Of a stretch of 7,749 bases of DNA, positions 5,948 to 7,749 are shown piece by piece; the first letter of the stretch is position 1, and the number at the start of each line of letters is the position of its first letter. The stretch covers positions 1 to 7,749 of the forward strand of contig CAZOIA010000235.1 of NCBI GenBank assembly GCA_964579675.1, written 5' to 3'. A program made the position numbers and the translations under genes. Source of the stretch: CAZOIA01 sp964579675. Lineage in GTDB: Bacteria > Planctomycetota > Phycisphaerae > UBA1845 > PWPN01. The notes under the pieces are model-generated. The model ran no database searches. It was not told the DNA's origin and worked only from the letters and a program-made list of their open reading frames with translations.

Positions 5948-5954
5948 CTCCCTC
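5948..5954 (-). promoter_or_regulatory. Ribosome binding site deciding the sulfatase start
   Basis: On the minus strand GAGGGAG lies 6 bases before ATG 5941. It makes 5941 the best start over the in-frame ATGs at 5956 and 6007. Confidence 0.75.
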
Positions 5955-5973
5955 ATAGACGATTGCCTTGCCG

Positions 5974-5982
5974 TGCTATATA
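5974..5982 (+). promoter_or_regulatory. Extended -10 candidate for scpB, very close to the start codon
   Basis: TGCTATATA (TG at 5974-5975, box 5977-5982) resembles an extended -10 element. Transcription would begin at about 5989-5993, at or just before ATG 5993. No SD sequence precedes this ATG, so the transcript could be leaderless. No good -35 is seen. Confidence 0.35.
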
Positions 5983-6007
5983 TTCGTCGATTATGAGCGA
6001 GCATCAA
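5979..6007 (-). promoter_or_regulatory. Candidate sulfatase promoter overlapping the scpB start
   Basis: On the minus strand TTGATG (6007-6002, 4 of 6 to consensus) is followed after 17 bases by AATATA (5984-5979). Transcription would start near 5972, about 30 bases before the sulfatase ATG. The boxes share the AT-rich sequence used by the scpB candidate, so the two promoters would overlap. The matches are modest. Confidence 0.3.
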
Positions 6008-6529
6008 GAGCTGTCCACCGAGCGGGTCATCGAAGCGGTCCTGTTCGCGGCGGACTCGGCCCTGACGCTGCCGAAGATCGTCTCAATCCTTGGCGTGGCG
6101 TCCGCCCGCGACGTGAGGAAGCACATCGAGAGCCTGAACGAGCGCTACGAGAAGGACGGGGCGGCGTTCCGCATCGAGAAGATCGCGGGCGGTTATCAGA
6201 TGCTCACCCTGCCGGCGTACAACACATGGGTGCGGCGTCTGAAGCAGAGCCGGCAGGATTCCAAGCTGTCGCAGGCGGCACTGGAGACGTTGGCCGTGGT
6301 GGCGTACAAGCAGCCGGTCGTGAGGGCCGACATCGAAGCGATCCGCGGCGTCGCGGTGGGCGAGATGCTGAATCGCCTCCGCGAGCTGGGGCTGATAAAG
6401 ATCGTCGGCCGGGCGGAGGACGTCGGCCGGCCGATGCTGTACGGCACCACGAGGCGGTTTCTCGAAGTTTTCGGCCTGTCGGACCTGGGCGATCTGCCCC
6501 AGGTGGAGGAGCTGCGAACAGGGGAATAA
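5993..6529 (+). CDS. scpB: Segregation and condensation protein B
   Basis: The 178-aa protein is ScpB, which dimerises and binds the kleisin ScpA in the SMC-ScpAB condensin complex on the chromosome. It shows the family pattern of two winged-helix domains: the opening 'RVIEAVLFAADSALTLPKI', the connecting 'RIEKIAGGYQMLTLP', and the highly conserved second-domain run LSQAALETLAVVAYKQPV followed by 'RADIEAIRGV' and 'GRPMLYGTTRRFLEVFGL'. Length is typical. ATG 5993 gives the normal N terminus, but it has no SD sequence. scpA, which often sits immediately upstream, is absent; the neighbours on both sides are on the opposite strand, so scpB stands alone as a single-gene unit. Its stop is 8 bases from the stop of the converging methyltransferase gene. 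Confidence 0.97.
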   Translation: MSEHQELSTERVIEAVLFAADSALTLPKIVSILGVASARDVRKHIESLNERYEKDGAAFRIEKIAGGYQMLTLPAYNTWVRRLKQSRQDSKLSQAALETLAVVAYKQPVVRADIEAIRGVAVGEMLNRLRELGLIKIVGRAEDVGRPMLYGTTRRFLEVFGLSDLGDLPQVEELRTGE

Positions 6530-6537
6530 GGCTCCCC

Positions 6538-7248
6538 TCAGTCTCCCTTGGCTTTGGCTGAAGCGACCTGGTTCTTCTTCAGCGTCACGCCGATACCACG
6601 GTCGTGCTTGTGCAGAAAGATCGTCTCCAGGTCGGGATTCGTGGTGACCGCCCTGATGTAATCCTGCATCAGTGAGCCGAGGTCGGTGGTGTTGTGGGCA
6701 AGAATGAGCCCACCGGGGCGCACCCGCGGCAGGAGCTTGTTGAGATAGTCGATGTAGCCGGCTTTGTCCGCGTCGAGGAACAGGATGTCGATCGGCTCGT
6801 CGAGCTTGACGACTTCCTTGTGGGCATCGCCCTCGACGAGCGTTACCAGGCTGTCTACGCCCGCCCGCTTGAAGTTCTCGCGAGCCAGCGACGCCCGGTG
6901 GGCGTTTATCTCGTACGTCGTGATCCTCCCCCCCGTGCTCTGCAGTGCCAGACAGAACCAGATCGTGGAGTAGCCGTTCGACGTGCCGATCTCCACGACG
7001 TGCCTGGCCCCGGCCGCCTGGGTCAGGAGGCGCAGCAGTCGACCGTCCTCCTCCGTGATGTTCATCATCCCTTTGCGCTGATGCTCGTGCATGTCCTTGA
7101 GCACCTCCAGGACCCGGGTTTCAGCCGCCGGGTCTCGGGGGCCTCGCCTGGTCTCGGGCCGCTTGTCCGCCGCCCAACTGCCGGCCACCATCGCGACACC
7201 GGCTAGGGCACATACCGCCAGTGCACATCTCCTCCTGTTCGTTGCCAT
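6538..7248 (-). CDS. Exported class I SAM-dependent O-methyltransferase
   Basis: The 236-aa protein belongs to the catechol/caffeoyl-CoA-type O-methyltransferase group, which transfers a methyl group from SAM to a hydroxyl. The SAM-binding motif I is VVEIGTSNGYS (84-94), followed by the acidic strand end TTYEIN (Glu 113), GDAHKEV (139-145) and LFLDADKAGY (155-164). The strand that in metal-dependent relatives ends in Asp-Asn reads ILAHNTTD here, with His 184 in place of Asp and Asn 185 kept. Residues 1-27 look like a signal peptide (NRRRC, then ALAVCALAGVAMVAGSWAA), which is odd for an enzyme needing cytoplasmic SAM; an uncleaved membrane anchor is an alternative. ATG 7248 is chosen over the in-frame TTG 7263 because GGAGG lies 8 bases before it. 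Substrate unknown; no linked pathway gene is present. Confidence 0.92.
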   Translation of the reverse strand: MATNRRRCALAVCALAGVAMVAGSWAADKRPETRRGPRDPAAETRVLEVLKDMHEHQRKGMMNITEEDGRLLRLLTQAAGARHVVEIGTSNGYSTIWFCLALQSTGGRITTYEINAHRASLARENFKRAGVDSLVTLVEGDAHKEVVKLDEPIDILFLDADKAGYIDYLNKLLPRVRPGGLILAHNTTDLGSLMQDYIRAVTTNPDLETIFLHKHDRGIGVTLKKNQVASAKAKGD

Positions 7249-7256
7249 CGTGTCTG

Positions 7257-7261
7257 CCTCC
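7257..7261 (-). promoter_or_regulatory. Ribosome binding site deciding the methyltransferase start
   Basis: On the minus strand GGAGG lies 8 bases before ATG 7248. The alternative TTG 7263 would overlap this site, so 7248 is preferred. Confidence 0.75.
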
Positions 7262-7301
7262 AATTGGTCATACCTCCACCTCGGAATCAGGCATCTCGGA
7301 C

Positions 7302-7307
7302 AGTATA
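7302..7307 (-). promoter_or_regulatory. Possible -10 box for the methyltransferase gene
   Basis: On the minus strand TATACT (7307-7302, 5 of 6 to consensus) lies about 55 bases before the ATG at 7248. The sequence 17 bases further upstream (GTGTAT) is a poor -35, so support is limited. Confidence 0.22.
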
Positions 7308-7337
7308 ACCTTGAGTCCCGCCCGATACACCCACGGT

Positions 7338-7366
7338 TTGTGCTTTGCCGGGAGGACGACTATCAT
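7338..7366 (+). promoter_or_regulatory. Promoter candidate for the MBL-fold hydrolase gene
   Basis: TTGTGC (7338-7343, 3 of 6) is followed at exactly 17 bases by TATCAT (7361-7366, 5 of 6). Transcription would begin near 7373, leaving about 30 bases before GTG 7403. It is divergent from the methyltransferase promoter candidate. Confidence 0.4.
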
Positions 7367-7402
7367 CCGCGCGGAAACGTCCGCAGAACAGGAGTGACCG
7401 CC

Positions 7403-7749
7403 GTGTATTCGATATTGCCCCTGAAAGTGGGCGAATGCCACACCGAGGAAGGTCCCAAGATGTACTATCTGCAGGACTGGGACAAGACCTACTCGACCTA
7501 CTTCTATTTCTGGTACCTTCAGGGGGCGGGCACGCACGTCCTGGTGGACACGGGCTTCGAGCTGTCGGAAGCCAAGGGGATCATGCCGACCATGATTCAG
7601 CAGCCGGGATGGACACCCGCCGAGCGCTTGAAACAGATCGGCGTGGATCCGGCCTCGATCGAGCACATAATCGTCACCCATCTGCACTTCGACCATCTCT
7701 CCAGCACGGTCGACCTGTTCCCGAAGGCCAGACTGTATCTCCAGAAGAG
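7403..7749 (+). CDS. Metallo-beta-lactamase-fold hydrolase, AHL-lactonase-like (3' end missing)
   Basis: The 115 codons present run open to the window edge, so this is the N-terminal part of a longer protein, usually about 250-280 aa in the family. The zinc-binding signature THLHFDH gives His 93, His 95, Asp 97 and His 98 (HxHxDH). The preceding 'GTHVLVDTGFE' is the usual first beta-hairpin of the fold, and 'TPAERLKQIGVDPASIEHIIVTH' is typical of the N-acyl homoserine lactonase-like branch. The later His and Asp ligands fall outside. Branch members include lactonases and other hydrolases, so quorum quenching is only one possibility. GTG 7403 is chosen because AGGAG (7390-7394) lies 8 bases upstream; GTG 7394 is in frame but overlaps that site. 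No signal peptide is seen, suggesting a cytoplasmic enzyme. Confidence 0.9.
   Translation, partial: MYSILPLKVGECHTEEGPKMYYLQDWDKTYSTYFYFWYLQGAGTHVLVDTGFELSEAKGIMPTMIQQPGWTPAERLKQIGVDPASIEHIIVTHLHFDHLSSTVDLFPKARLYLQK

Noticed and set aside
3920..6529. Very long plus-strand reading frame ending in scpB
   Set aside because: It reads through the N gap, the repeat array and antisense to the sulfatase. Only the last 178 codons from ATG 5993 match a real protein.
7268..7696. 142-aa minus-strand frame
   Set aside because: Opposite a metallo-beta-lactamase-fold gene with an intact HxHxDH motif; the minus-strand product has no recognisable features.

Overview
The window is GC-rich, carries one scaffold gap of exactly 100 N (3985-4084), and looks like a draft or metagenome-assembled chromosome of a Planctomycetota-type bacterium. 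The basis is indirect: a secreted type I sulfatase of the CxPSR / 'EDIS' kind, exported versions of enzymes that are normally cytoplasmic, REP-like palindrome arrays beside a small HUH transposase, and dense short intergenic spacing. No rRNA, tRNA or CRISPR array is visible.

Layout. 1-383 holds no convincing gene, only strong hairpins and the leader of the first gene. 384-1964 (+) is a large secreted Cys-bearing helical protein of unknown function. It is followed, with an 8-base gap and a Shine-Dalgarno (SD) sequence lying across its stop codon, by 1972-3114 (+), a radical SAM enzyme of the AmmeMemoRadiSam type with a twin-arginine-like leader. These two form an apparent operon. 3115-4294 is an accessory island: REP-like repeat units, a long nested palindrome, an IS200/IS605-type Y1 transposase (3449-3901), a head-to-tail array of 40-bp palindromic units broken by the gap, and an 89-bp element with 17-bp inverted ends.

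The right end of that 89-bp element lies inside the 3' end of a sulfatase gene (4295-5941, -) and supplies its last codons and stop. The sulfatase is divergent from scpB (5993-6529, +) across only 51 bp. scpB converges on an exported SAM-dependent O-methyltransferase (6538-7248, -). That gene is divergent from a metallo-beta-lactamase-fold hydrolase of the AHL-lactonase type (7403 to the window edge, +, 3' end missing).

The genes do not form one obvious pathway. The parts most worth attention are the exported Cys-protein / radical SAM pair, the fact that two different SAM-using enzymes in 8 kb carry export leaders, and the REP-like/HUH transposase island with its element that became part of the sulfatase reading frame.
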